Shown piece by piece: positions 18,188-26,660 of a stretch of 64,000 bases of DNA. The stretch spans positions 1,922,001-1,986,000 of the forward strand of contig NZ_CP145608.1 of NCBI RefSeq assembly GCF_036884295.1, read 5' to 3'. The position numbers and the translations under genes are program-made. This DNA comes from Brochothrix thermosphacta DSM 20171 = FSL F6-1036. GTDB lineage: Bacteria > Bacillota > Bacilli > Lactobacillales > Listeriaceae. The notes under the pieces are model-generated. The model was given only the letters and a program-made list of their open reading frames with translations, searched no databases and was not told the origin of the DNA. Position 1 is the first letter of the stretch, and each line of letters opens with the position of its first letter.

Positions 18188-19069
18188 TTATAATCTATCG
18201 AGCATCGCTTGCATATCAGCTGGCACTTCACAATGAAAAGACATTTCTTCATCAGTAAACGGATGGATTAAAGTTAATTTTTCACTATGCAGTGCTTGGC
18301 GTTGAATTTCACTCATATCACCAAGATACATATCATCACCCATTAAGGTATGCCCAATATGTTGAAAATGCACACGTATTTGATGTGTACGCCCCGTTTT
18401 TAATTCTACAGCTACATCCGTCCACTCTTTGTTTCGTTCTAACACTTCAAAGTGTGTCTCGGCATACTTCCCATCTGAACGCACTTCACGCACCATGATG
18501 CTACCATCTTGGCGTCCAATTGGTTCTATAATCGGGCTTTTCGTCTCAATTCTTCCTTTTGCAAAAGCACGGTAACTACGTTTAACCAATCCTTGCTGAT
18601 GTAATTCACTAAGTCTTGCATGACTGTATCGATCCTTAGCAATAAGCATAATACCTGATGTATCTTTATCTAAACGAGAGACGATATGAATAGCTTGATT
18701 TTCACCTTTAGAGTAGTAATGGCCTTTTATAAAATTCGCCATTGTTTTGGTTGGATGATACTGCGCAGTAATTGATGCAACGCCTGCTGGTTTATCAACT
18801 ATCAATAAAAAATCATCTTCATAAATCACTTTTAAAGGCCCAATTTCAGGTATTAATGACTCGTTTTCTTGCTCTATTGGTGTTTGAACAGTGACAATAT
18901 CACCTGTTACGATTTTATATCTTACATTTTCCACATGGTTATTCACACGAATTTCACCACCGCTAAATTTAATAGCTGCAAGTAATCGTTTAGATACATG
19001 ATGATGACTCAAAAAAGTTCTGAGAAGTAATCCATTTTCTTCGGCAAGAGCCGTCCATCTTAATTTCAT
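18188..19069 (-). CDS. RluA/RluD-family pseudouridine synthase
   Basis: 293 residues. Isomerises uridines in rRNA or tRNA. The catalytic motif HIVSRLDKDTSG contains Asp134, and the N-terminal part looks like a weak S4-type RNA-binding domain. The KTGRTHQIRVHFQHIGH block is the family signature. It follows nadK by 21 bp, in the order relQ-nadK-rluD also found in Listeria and Bacillus. Exact RNA target unknown. Confidence 0.93.
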   Translation of the reverse strand: MKLRWTALAEENGLLLRTFLSHHHVSKRLLAAIKFSGGEIRVNNHVENVRYKIVTGDIVTVQTPIEQENESLIPEIGPLKVIYEDDFLLIVDKPAGVASITAQYHPTKTMANFIKGHYYSKGENQAIHIVSRLDKDTSGIMLIAKDRYSHARLSELHQQGLVKRSYRAFAKGRIETKSPIIEPIGRQDGSIMVREVRSDGKYAETHFEVLERNKEWTDVAVELKTGRTHQIRVHFQHIGHTLMGDDMYLGDMSEIQRQALHSEKLTLIHPFTDEEMSFHCEVPADMQAMLDRL

Positions 19070-19090
19070 TTTCTTCGTTCCTTCTATCTA

Positions 19091-19879
19091 TTAGTTAATA
19101 AATGAGTTGTGCACACGATTCCAGAAAGTTGATGCCTTTAAGCGCGCAAATTGCACTTTTTTTCCTGATAATTCATAATCTAAACGCGTGACATCTTCAT
19201 GTAATTCAGTATGGTGATCAATTGTTAAAATACATTTTTTTGCACCCGTAGGTATCAACTTAATTGTTTGATCCTTCGGTAAAATTAAAGGTGAACCAAT
19301 TGTTCTAAAAACGCGATTGTTAATTGATGCCATCTCTGTTAGTTGCATCACTTCTATTGTTGGATGAATAATTGCACCACCAAGTGAACGGTTATAAGCC
19401 GTAGAACCTGTTGGCGTAGAAACACATAAACCATCGCCTCTAAAACATTCAAATAATTCATTTTGTAAGTACACATCCACAGCTAATGTTCCTGATGCTA
19501 AGCGAAACGTCGCCTCATTAAGCACTAAATATTTTTGAGGTTCAGCATTTAGTTTACTCATTCTAACTTCAATTAACGGATAGGTCTCAATGCTATATTT
19601 CCCATGTGCAATGCCTTCAGCTAAAGCATTAATTTCATGAGGTAACCAGTCTGCATAAAAGCCCAGATGACCTGTATGAATGCCTACAAAAGCTGTCATA
19701 TCTAAGCGATCAACATAATGATGAAAAGCATCTAACAAGGTACCATCGCCTCCGATTGTTACAACGATATCCGGTTCAGTGTTATCTTCACTCAGCCCCA
19801 GTGTATCAAAACGTTCTTTTAAATGATTGCGAATTTCTTGGGACATAAGATCATGTCGTGTTCGAATGGCATATTTCAC
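19091..19879 (-). CDS. nadK: NAD kinase
   Basis: 262 residues. Phosphorylates NAD to NADP, the only route to NADP. IGGDGTLLDAFHHY is the conserved GGDGT motif, and FRGDGLCVSTPTGSTAYN is the second NAD-binding block. I prefer the GTG at 19879 (protein starts MKYAIRTRHDL): it lies 8-9 nt after AGAGG and matches the start of the Listeria enzyme. A GTG at 19888 overlaps that site. The gene follows the relQ stop by 5 bp. Confidence 0.95.
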   Translation of the reverse strand: MKYAIRTRHDLMSQEIRNHLKERFDTLGLSEDNTEPDIVVTIGGDGTLLDAFHHYVDRLDMTAFVGIHTGHLGFYADWLPHEINALAEGIAHGKYSIETYPLIEVRMSKLNAEPQKYLVLNEATFRLASGTLAVDVYLQNELFECFRGDGLCVSTPTGSTAYNRSLGGAIIHPTIEVMQLTEMASINNRVFRTIGSPLILPKDQTIKLIPTGAKKCILTIDHHTELHEDVTRLDYELSGKKVQFARLKASTFWNRVHNSFIN

Positions 19880-19884
19880 CTGTA

Positions 19885-20535
19885 TCACCTCTTTTTAGTA
19901 TGGATAGTTGTTTTATGCTGACTTTGTTGTTTTTGTATATAAGTTTGTGCTTCATGGATTTCATCACGAATATGAGACATCTCTTCATCTAATTGAAAAG
20001 CCGCTTCTGATGCTCGTTGCAAACGCGCTTTAATATCTTCTGGAAACTCATCGCGATATTTATAACTGAGTGAATGTTCAATTGTTGCCCAAAAATTCAT
20101 AGCCAACGTTCTGATTTGAATTTCGGCAATCACTTTCTTTTCACCATTGATTGTTTGCACAGGGTACTCTATCACTAAATGATATGAGCGATAACCACTT
20201 GGTTTTTTATTTGAAATGTAGTCACGCTCTTCTAATATTCTAAAGTCATTACGTTTTCGTAAATGCTCAACAACAATAACGATATCCTCTACAAATTGAC
20301 ACATAACACGACAACCAGCAATATCCGTGACCTCTTCGGCAAATCGTGTGATTGAAATGTGTTTTTTCAAGGCTTTATCTACGATGCTTTCAATTGGTTT
20401 GACACGTCCTGTAACAAATTCAATTGGAGAATGTTTCCCCTCTAATTTAAATTGCGTACGAATACCTTTTAATTTCATTTTCAATTCTGCCACAGTTTGT
20501 TGATATGGCGCTAAAAATCCATCCCAATCTTCCAT
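19885..20535 (-). CDS. relQ: Small alarmone synthetase RelQ, (p)ppGpp synthetase
   Basis: About 216 residues, synthetase domain only, with no hydrolase half. Makes (p)ppGpp from GTP/GDP and ATP. Characteristic blocks are FVTGRVKPIESI, DIAGCRVMCQF, SGYRSYHL and the substrate-positioning EIQIRTLAMNFWATIEH. The ATG at 20535 lies 8 nt after GAGG; a GTG at 20544 overlaps the site. First gene of the relQ-nadK-rluD run, divergent from the CYTH gene but separated from it by the accessory island. Confidence 0.95.
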   Translation of the reverse strand: MEDWDGFLAPYQQTVAELKMKLKGIRTQFKLEGKHSPIEFVTGRVKPIESIVDKALKKHISITRFAEEVTDIAGCRVMCQFVEDIVIVVEHLRKRNDFRILEERDYISNKKPSGYRSYHLVIEYPVQTINGEKKVIAEIQIRTLAMNFWATIEHSLSYKYRDEFPEDIKARLQRASEAAFQLDEEMSHIRDEIHEAQTYIQKQQSQHKTTIHTKKR

Positions 20536-20957
20536 TGTACTCACCTCTATTTAATGTTACGCTACCTTTATAGTTTACCATAGGGTGATTAAATAAGCAC
20601 AAATAAACACCGAAAAAACAGTGTTATATAGGTGTTTCTATTGCTTAGAAATTTCAATGCGTTTCAATAGATTAAAACCATATGGGTATCAAAAATATAT
20701 GACAGGCGTTTTGAAGGCAGCTCGCTTTTTTATGCTAAAATTATCAATAACACACATTTTGAGTGACTAATTATCCTCTCAAAATTTTAACATTCATATT
20801 ACTTGTCACATTTAAATCATCATCGATAATTAAATAGTTTCTATATCCTTTATTTAATTTTAATAATAATTTATCATGTTACGTCTTGTTTTAAGATTTA
20901 TAATTATTTTAATGACTTTGATTTTCAACAAATAATTATCCCTAGGAGGATGAAATT
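20536..20957. other. AT-rich non-coding stretch at the island left border
   Basis: About 420 bp without a credible gene. A promoter-like TTGAAG..TAAAAT pair lies near 20710-20745 on the plus strand. Otherwise I see short AT-rich repeats and no clear terminator. Confidence 0.4.
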
Positions 20958-21134
20958 TTGAAAAACACGTTATATTTACTGATTTTCACTTCGATACTTC
21001 CAATTCTACACATTTTCATTGGCATTGAAAATATTATCCCAGGTTGGCTCGGTCGTTTAAGTTTAGCGATTATGCAAATCAGTTTCATGTTATTATTACT
21101 CGGTTATATCGCTGAGAGAAACTCGAAAAAATAA
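20958..21134 (+). CDS. Small membrane protein, unknown
   Basis: 58 residues from a TTG start, eight nt after a strong AGGAGG (20944-20949). Two hydrophobic helices (about 5-22 and 34-51) and a short basic tail (AERNSKK). Hydrophobic, two-helix peptides of this size are common as bacteriocin immunity proteins or toxin partners, but no homology is claimed. It lies in the AT-rich island just before the bacteriocin-like gene. Confidence 0.6.
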   Translation: MKNTLYLLIFTSILPILHIFIGIENIIPGWLGRLSLAIMQISFMLLLLGYIAERNSKK

Positions 21135-21738
21135 TATTACTTCACAAAATAAGAATATCTATAAGTATCAACTGACTAAAAATAACATTTTTGACTGTTT
21201 CACATCTAAATGTCAACAATATAGATTTATTCATTCTGAGTGCTTTACAATTAACTTCTTTATTACCGTAAATAACATTTGTCAGTTCTGGGATTAGTAA
21301 AAATTTTATCTAAATCAATTTCAACTAGTTTCGGTTTTTTCATTCCTTCTAATTCTAATCTGATAAAAGTGCATAACTTATTAACTAAGATAATTATATA
21401 TCTAAGTATCCACAGTTCCCCTAATCTACTAATTAGAACCCCTTTAAACATGGGTGTCGTTGTCACGATCATGAAATTGATTGCACATTTTCAATTTGAC
21501 TAAAAAAATGATTTAAACAACTCACTTACTAACGTTGTTGTTTCTAAATAGATATTATAGCCTTTACATAAAGAACTCTAAATTTAAATTCATCACTTAC
21601 AGAGTAGGCATATAATACCTGTTTCCAAAAAAAATATATGCAAAGCTACTATTGACATGTATATATATATAGTATCATTCACATATTGAAAAGGCAGAAT
21701 ATTTTGTAATTTCCGAAAAATCGGTGGAAGAATGTAAT
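21135..21738. other. AT-rich stretch before the bacteriocin-like gene
   Basis: About 600 bp with only short overlapping open frames on both strands (near 21263-21503) that lack ribosome sites and family features. A promoter-like pair lies at 21652-21678. A small CCGAAAAATCGG hairpin sits directly before the ribosome site of the next gene. Confidence 0.4.
21652..21678 (+). promoter_or_regulatory. Candidate promoter of the bacteriocin-like gene
   Basis: Perfect -35 TTGACA (21652-21657) and TATCAT (21673-21678) with a short 15-bp spacer made of an (AT)n run. The length of that run would set promoter strength. The short spacing may mean activator dependence. Confidence 0.5.
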
Positions 21739-22317
21739 ATGTTTATTAAAACTGCATCGGTTTTTTTAGTTTATTAATTGTTTTATCGCTAGTTTCAGTT
21801 ACTACTACTGTTTTGGCAGATAGTATGGATCCAAATGAATTAAATATTGAAAAAAAACGAATCGGACTCGAGCGTAAGTTATGAGGAAAATATCATCGAA
21901 GAAAATATTCCTTACCTCTACGAACCTCTTATTTTAAATAACGGAGAGTTTGCTAAAGTACCAGAATTTAGCGCCCGAGTTAATTTACCTGTAGGGGTTC
22001 CTATGAACTGGAAATATGTTTCAACTTACACTGGTAATAATGTCACTCCTGAATATATAAAATCTAAGGCTAGCGTTTTCGTGGCAGGTATTATGGCCGT
22101 ACTATCTTCAAAAGCCAAAAGCAAGTTTTTCGCTGGAGCTGCAACGGCTGAGGCATTAAGAAAATCTAATTATGCGATGAAAAAAAAATACTGGACCACA
22201 AGAAAGTATGTTTCTAAAGATGCTCGTAATGTTTATGTTAAATTTGAAGTGAAAATATATAATGACTCCGCAAGAAAAAAATTAGTACAGTCTTATACAG
22301 AAAATCATGTTAGGTAA
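21739..22317 (+). pseudogene. Secreted bacteriocin-like protein, broken by two homopolymer frameshifts
   Basis: Starting at ATG 21739 (GGAAG 8 nt before), the frame reads a signal-peptide start MFIKTASVFL and then stops after the T7 run at 21761-21767. In another frame it continues LLIVLSLVSVTTTVLADSM (signal peptide end ADS) up to the A8 run at 21850-21857. The long third frame (21847-22317) carries the mature part. One extra T and one fewer A would restore a single protein of about 190 residues. The mature part has a Tyr-rich KYVSTYTGNNVTPEY, a Gly/Ala-rich hydrophobic middle (VFVAGIMAVLSSKAKSKFF) and a charged end with VYVKFEVKIYND. This layout resembles small secreted proteins found beside bacteriocin genes in Firmicutes; I cannot name a family. 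Phase variation, a dead gene or base errors are all possible. Confidence 0.6.
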
Positions 22318-22333
22318 TTATAGAAGCAATAAA

Positions 22334-22368
22334 AAAAGCGCTCATTATAATTGAGTGCTTTTCTTTTA
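22334..22368 (+). terminator. Terminator/attenuator between the secreted gene and the CPBP gene
   Basis: 11-bp stem (AAAAGCGCTCA with TGAGTGCTTTT), then TCTTTT. It ends just before the ribosome site of the next gene, so some read-through would give much product and little of the downstream membrane protein. Confidence 0.75.
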
Positions 22369-22384
22369 TTAGTAGGAGGTATTC

Positions 22385-23044
22385 ATGAAAAAACGTATAT
22401 TGGCATTCGCCATTTTACCAATTCAGGTATTAGTAATTAATAGTGCAGTGAAAATTTTAGAACCAGAGTATCCTCACTCTATTGTTTTACATCTCCCTTC
22501 TTTTTTCACTGTAACTCTATTGTTTTTTGTTAGTATCAATTTACATAAGACTGTTTTAAAGCATGACTGGCAATTTTTCAAAAGAAAAAAAATGAAGCTA
22601 TTTCTTTTTTCTTTTCTAGGTGCCTTTCTATTTCAACATATCATGAATGCCGCTAATGACTTCATGATTTACTTAAATATGTTTAACTATCCAGTTAGTC
22701 TGGAAGCGAATGTTACTTTACAAAATTTACATCCTATACAAGTGGTGTTCCTCCCTATTATTAAGGTTTATTATCTCCTAACAACTATCAACGAAGAGTT
22801 ATATTTTAGATATAATTTTCTGTATAGTAATCACAAAAGAAAATTAACTTCTCTATTTTTATTAATATTGTCATCAATTTTATTTGGAATGGCACATTAT
22901 TTTTTCACAAATAGTCTCATTGGAACGTTTCCTTATATAATTGGCGGTTTATTCTTGGGGTTAATTTATCTTAAAACCAAAAATATATATTATGTAATTG
23001 GTATTCATTTTTTAAATAATTTAATATATGGCCTATTACAGTGA
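22385..23044 (+). CDS. CPBP-family intramembrane metalloprotease-like protein
   Basis: 219 residues, six to seven membrane helices. The CPBP (Abi) motifs are present: NEELYFRY (EExxxR type) near residue 137, FGMAHYF (FxxxH) near 168, and IHFLNN near 207. Members cleave membrane substrates, and several bacteriocin loci use such proteins as immunity factors. AGGAGG lies before the ATG. Its position right behind the broken secreted gene supports an immunity role, which is inference. Confidence 0.85.
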   Translation: MKKRILAFAILPIQVLVINSAVKILEPEYPHSIVLHLPSFFTVTLLFFVSINLHKTVLKHDWQFFKRKKMKLFLFSFLGAFLFQHIMNAANDFMIYLNMFNYPVSLEANVTLQNLHPIQVVFLPIIKVYYLLTTINEELYFRYNFLYSNHKRKLTSLFLLILSSILFGMAHYFFTNSLIGTFPYIIGGLFLGLIYLKTKNIYYVIGIHFLNNLIYGLLQ

Positions 23045-23059
23045 AGTCAAAACCGCTAT

Positions 23060-23097
23060 TTACTTGTTTTTGTTTGTTCCTTTTTTTATATTTTTAT
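23060..23097 (-). pseudogene. 3' remnant of the membrane gene split by the IS
   Basis: Once the IS is removed, the frame of the gene at 24151-24316 continues here as NKNIKKGTNKNK and stops at TAA 23060-23062. A charged tail after a hydrophobic helix is a sensible protein end. Confidence 0.5.
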
Positions 23098-24150
23098 TTG
23101 TCAAATTAAGCTAGACAAAATATCATTATTAACATAACTCAAAAATACTTCCAATGGTGTTTTATAGTTCAATGACTTTCTAGGAATGTTATTTCTTTTA
23201 GAAGCAACAGACTGAATGAACGCTTCATCAACTTCATTGAAATTCATTCTCTTAGGTAGTCCGTCCTTGCGTAATAATCCGTTGGAGTTCTCATTTAACC
23301 CTCTTTGTGAGGGAGTACCTGGATCAGCAAAGTAGATATTAATATCATTGGAGTTACTGACAGATTTCCAATTAGAAAATTCTTTACCACAATCAAACGT
23401 AATAGACTTAAATAAATGAGTGGGAATTGTTTTAAACCAGTTGTTTAAACTGTTTTCAATATCTATTGCTTGTCTGCCGGTAGGTTTCAACGTAATAATT
23501 ACTTTTGATAGTCTTTCAACTAAGGTAATAACAGCACTTTTATGATTTCTGCCAACGATAGTGTCACCTTCAAGGTGACCAAACTCACTTTTGAAGTGAC
23601 GATTTTCCTTATCACGCTGATGAATCGTTCTTTTAAAAGCTTGTTTACCTCTCTTTTCTTTGTGACCATTCGGCTTTCTTTTCCCTTTCATTGGTAAGGC
23701 GGCTAAGTTAAAATAGCCACGCTTAAATAGTCTATAAAGAGTACGAACAGAACAAGAAATAGGAAACTCGTTACGACCAATAATCACGTCTGGTGTCCAC
23801 CCTTGAGCCACTTTCTTTTGAATATAGTCAGTTTCATTATCAGGTAAAAGGATAGGAAGTCTCCCACAATTTTTTTTATTATTTTTGTATCGTTGGTAGT
23901 AATCTAGCATAGATAAACCATCATCTAAAGCGTTGTAAACATTATAAATAGTTTGTCTCGAACGTTTTAAAGTCTCTGCAACAAATTTAACTTTCTTAGT
24001 TTGATGATAATATGATTCTATTAAAACGAGTTCATCTGTAGTAAGATGTGTATAGGTCATTTGTGATCACTCTCCTTGTTTTCTTTCGTCGGAAATACAA
24101 TTTGAGTGTATCACAAATGATTTTTTTAATTGTCTAGCTTAATTTTACAA
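23098..24150 (-). mobile_element. Complete IS30-family insertion sequence
   Basis: About 1.05 kb with inverted terminal repeats of 21 bp matching at 20 positions (both contain AATTAAGCTAGACAA), flanking one transposase gene. Size and structure fit IS30. No clear target-site duplication is visible. It interrupts a small membrane-protein gene. Confidence 0.85.
23101..24060 (-). CDS. IS30-family transposase
   Basis: 319 residues, apparently intact. An N-terminal helix-turn-helix (TLKRSRQTIYNVYNAL) and a C-terminal DDE catalytic domain: GHLEGDTIVGR holds the first Asp, TFDCGKEFSNW the second, and a Glu in RGLNENSNGLLR the third. No frameshift is seen, so the element could be active. Confidence 0.95.
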   Translation of the reverse strand: MTYTHLTTDELVLIESYYHQTKKVKFVAETLKRSRQTIYNVYNALDDGLSMLDYYQRYKNNKKNCGRLPILLPDNETDYIQKKVAQGWTPDVIIGRNEFPISCSVRTLYRLFKRGYFNLAALPMKGKRKPNGHKEKRGKQAFKRTIHQRDKENRHFKSEFGHLEGDTIVGRNHKSAVITLVERLSKVIITLKPTGRQAIDIENSLNNWFKTIPTHLFKSITFDCGKEFSNWKSVSNSNDINIYFADPGTPSQRGLNENSNGLLRKDGLPKRMNFNEVDEAFIQSVASKRNNIPRKSLNYKTPLEVFLSYVNNDILSSLI

Positions 24151-24316
24151 TCGGCGTATATAAAATAATGATTAATGAAAGACAAAGAGGAATATAGTTT
24201 ATAAACTTAAATTTATAAGCCGGAGCGACTATACAAGCCCATGAAATAAATCCCATCAAAAACAGAAAATAAGATGAGTTGAGTATTCTATTTATCTTAT
24301 TAATTGACACCACCAC
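24151..24316 (-). pseudogene. 5' part of a small membrane protein gene interrupted by IS30
   Basis: GTG codons at 24316, 24313 and 24310 follow AAGG; the one at 24310 has the best spacing. About 55 residues with two hydrophobic helices (FLFLMGFISWACIVAPAY and IPLCLSLIIILY) run into the IS inverted repeat, where a stop inside the element ends them. The 3' end is at 23060-23097. A two-helix protein of about 68 residues would be restored without the IS. Function unknown; an immunity-type peptide is one possibility. Confidence 0.55.
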
Positions 24317-24566
24317 CTTGTCTCTTTTTATTTATTATTATATCTAATCACCAATTATATTAATAGTTACTAGGCTACGTCAGAAATTTCAAGAATTGAA
24401 GAAAGTCGTCAATTCTAAAATCAAGAATAAGCACCACGTATAACTCACAATTTCAAGGTAAAATATAACATTTTTAAATTATAATAACTATTTAAACGGA
24501 CAAAGCGGTTATAATTAGTTTACAACAGTTAATATTATTTCATAAATCAATTTTAGGAGGAGTGTC

Positions 24567-25085
24567 ATGGGCTTTATAAAAAAAGTGACATTAAGTGATG
24601 TTGAATCATTACAACGTATTAGCATTAAAACTTTCTCTGATACATTTGAAAAGGACAACTCGCCTGAAGATATGCAGAACTACTTATCAACAGCATATTC
24701 GCTAAGTAAACTCTCGAACGAATTAGAGAACCCTAATTCGCAATTTTATTTTATCTATTGTGAAGAAACTATTGCTGGATATTTAAAATTAAATATCGCA
24801 GATGCTCAAACTGAAAATATTGATACAGAAGGTTTAGAAATTGAACGGATATATATTGATACACTATATAAGAGAAAAGGACTAGGCAATAAATTATTAG
24901 AAAAATCGATAAGTATTGCCTCATCCTTAAATAAAAAATCAATATGGTTGGGTGTTTTGGAGCTCAATGCGCCTGCCATTACTTTTTATAATACAATGGG
25001 GTTCAGAAAAGTGGGGGAACATTCCTTCTTCATGGGTGAAGATGAACAATTTGACTTTATTATGAAGAAAGAATTAAACCAATAA
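24567..25085 (+). CDS. GNAT acetyltransferase, PaiA-like
   Basis: 172 residues. Resembles Bacillus PaiA, which acetylates spermidine/spermine. LEIERIYIDTLYKRKGLGNKL is motif A with the acetyl-CoA loop; SIWLGVLELNAPAITFYNTMGF and the C-terminal HSFFMGEDEQFDFIMKK follow the PaiA pattern. GGAGG precedes the ATG. Polyamine substrate is inferred. It sits at the right border of the island. Confidence 0.85.
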   Translation: MGFIKKVTLSDVESLQRISIKTFSDTFEKDNSPEDMQNYLSTAYSLSKLSNELENPNSQFYFIYCEETIAGYLKLNIADAQTENIDTEGLEIERIYIDTLYKRKGLGNKLLEKSISIASSLNKKSIWLGVLELNAPAITFYNTMGFRKVGEHSFFMGEDEQFDFIMKKELNQ

Positions 25086-25141
25086 ATTGCTGACTCGTTT
25101 TCTCTAAGATTATTTTATTAACTATAAAGGTGGTTTTAATT

Positions 25142-25723
25142 ATGAAAGAACAAGAAATTGAATTCAAAAATCTATTATCAAAAGACGAGTACGCTAAACT
25201 TCTACAACACTTTAAATCCGTCCCTAAAAAACAAATAACACAAACAAACATCTATCTTGATACACCTGATTTTAAACTAAAGGAAAAAAAATGTGGGCTA
25301 CGCATTAGAACATTTGCTTCTGGAAATCACGAACTAACTTTAAAAACGCCCTTACCCGTTGGTTTATTGGAAACAACAGATAGTTTAGCACCATCTGAAA
25401 CCAAGGACATATTGGCTGGTGCTTCTCTGCCAAATAAAGAAGTAACAGCAACTTTAAAAAGCTTAAATATTCAACCTCAGGAGATTGTTGCTTTTGGTGA
25501 ACTACATACTAATCGTGTAGAATTCCCCTATGCCTCTGGCTTACTTGTTCTTGATCATAGTCATTATTTAAATAAGGAAGATTATGAAATTGAGTTTGAA
25601 GTAACCGATGCTATTCAGGGTGAACTCGAATTTCAACAACTTTTAACGCAATTAGACATTCAAAAACGTCCAACACTGAATAAAGTTGTACGATTTTACA
25701 ATACTGTGAAAAATCAGTCCTAG
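25142..25723 (+). CDS. CYTH-domain triphosphate-binding protein (YjbK-like)
   Basis: 193 residues from the ATG at 25142, after AAAGGTGG. The N-terminal QEIEFKN is the ExExK signature of the CYTH/triphosphate tunnel fold; YLDTPDFKLKEKKCGLRIR and HELTLKTP supply further tunnel residues. Members hydrolyse tripolyphosphate or bind nucleotides. Its neighbours relQ (divergent) and spxH are the same as in Bacillus and Listeria. Confidence 0.88.
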   Translation: MKEQEIEFKNLLSKDEYAKLLQHFKSVPKKQITQTNIYLDTPDFKLKEKKCGLRIRTFASGNHELTLKTPLPVGLLETTDSLAPSETKDILAGASLPNKEVTATLKSLNIQPQEIVAFGELHTNRVEFPYASGLLVLDHSHYLNKEDYEIEFEVTDAIQGELEFQQLLTQLDIQKRPTLNKVVRFYNTVKNQS

Positions 25724-25854
25724 CAATAGAAAATACGCTTACATTGCCATTTGTTTCACAGAGAATTTTAATTTTCAAAGCTAAATAATTGTCCTGTGGA
25801 CGTTTCGTTGCTAAAATGAAGGTACATTAAATATTAGGGCAAGGTGATTAAGTT

Positions 25855-26616
25855 ATGTTGAACAACCTCCAACACAATATATTTCCGGCAAAGCGAAATG
25901 AAAAACCTCTAGAATTATATTTGTTTTTTAATCCTTTAAATGAAAAAAGTTGGGACCTCGAGCAACTCGTACGGAAGTTAAAATTAACATATGGCAATTA
26001 TTTCAAATTGCGCTATGTGTTAAATGTTGGTTCTTGTATCAGTTGTGAACAAAAAGAAAATGATAACACCATCTTTTATGCTATTAAAGCTGCTGAATTA
26101 CAAGGCCACCGATTAGGTACTGAATTCATTCAAAGATTATTTGATTCTTATTATATTGGTCAAAAAAATATTTATGACAAAAATATCCTAAGTGACATTG
26201 CAAATGAGTCAGGATTAGACGTTTCAGAATTCCAATTGGATTTAACTTCTAGTATTACTGAAAAAGCCTTTTTGTGTGATCAATCAATTGCGACAGAAAT
26301 GGATGTTCGACAATCTCCTTGTCTGGTATTCTTTAACCGTTATCATGATGAAGAAGGTTTGAAAATTGATGGATTACATGCACTAGATATTTATCAACAT
26401 ATCTTTTGCGAGTTACTCAAGAGCGAACCAAAATTAAAAGAAGATCTAACAATTGAAGAATGTATGGAATTTTTAAGATTCTCTACATGCACAGATATAG
26501 CAAACATTCTAAATTTGACGGAGAAAAAAGTAACCTGTGAATTAAAAAAACTGTCTCTTCAAAGCAAAGTGAAACAGACCTTAACACAACAAGGTGTTCT
26601 CTGGAAAAAAAATTAA
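25855..26616 (+). CDS. spxH: ClpXP adaptor SpxH (YjbH), thioredoxin-like, without the usual CPxC
   Basis: 253 residues. In Bacillus and Listeria this DsbA-like cytosolic protein hands Spx to ClpXP. The fold start ELYLFFNPLNEKSWDLEQLVRKL aligns with the family segment where CPEC stands; here residues 29-32 are NEKS. A different CxxC (CISC, residues 61-64) follows shortly after. The rest, including the C-terminal helices, looks intact. The substrate SpxA is at 39 kb. Ribosome site AAGGTGA; a bidirectional terminator follows. Confidence 0.88.
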   Translation: MLNNLQHNIFPAKRNEKPLELYLFFNPLNEKSWDLEQLVRKLKLTYGNYFKLRYVLNVGSCISCEQKENDNTIFYAIKAAELQGHRLGTEFIQRLFDSYYIGQKNIYDKNILSDIANESGLDVSEFQLDLTSSITEKAFLCDQSIATEMDVRQSPCLVFFNRYHDEEGLKIDGLHALDIYQHIFCELLKSEPKLKEDLTIEECMEFLRFSTCTDIANILNLTEKKVTCELKKLSLQSKVKQTLTQQGVLWKKN

Positions 26617-26660
26617 AAGAAGATTCTATGCGATTTAACTGCATAAAATCTTCTTTTTTT
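26615..26660. terminator. Bidirectional terminator between spxH and the Ppx gene
   Basis: AAAGAAGATT..TATGC pairs with GCATA..AATCTTCTTT; A-run on the left and T-run on the right serve both converging genes. Confidence 0.9.

Noticed and set aside
21263-21503. Overlapping frames of 69 and 74 codons on opposite strands in the island
   Set aside because: No ribosome site at a proper distance, no recognised motif, and each is the shadow of the other.
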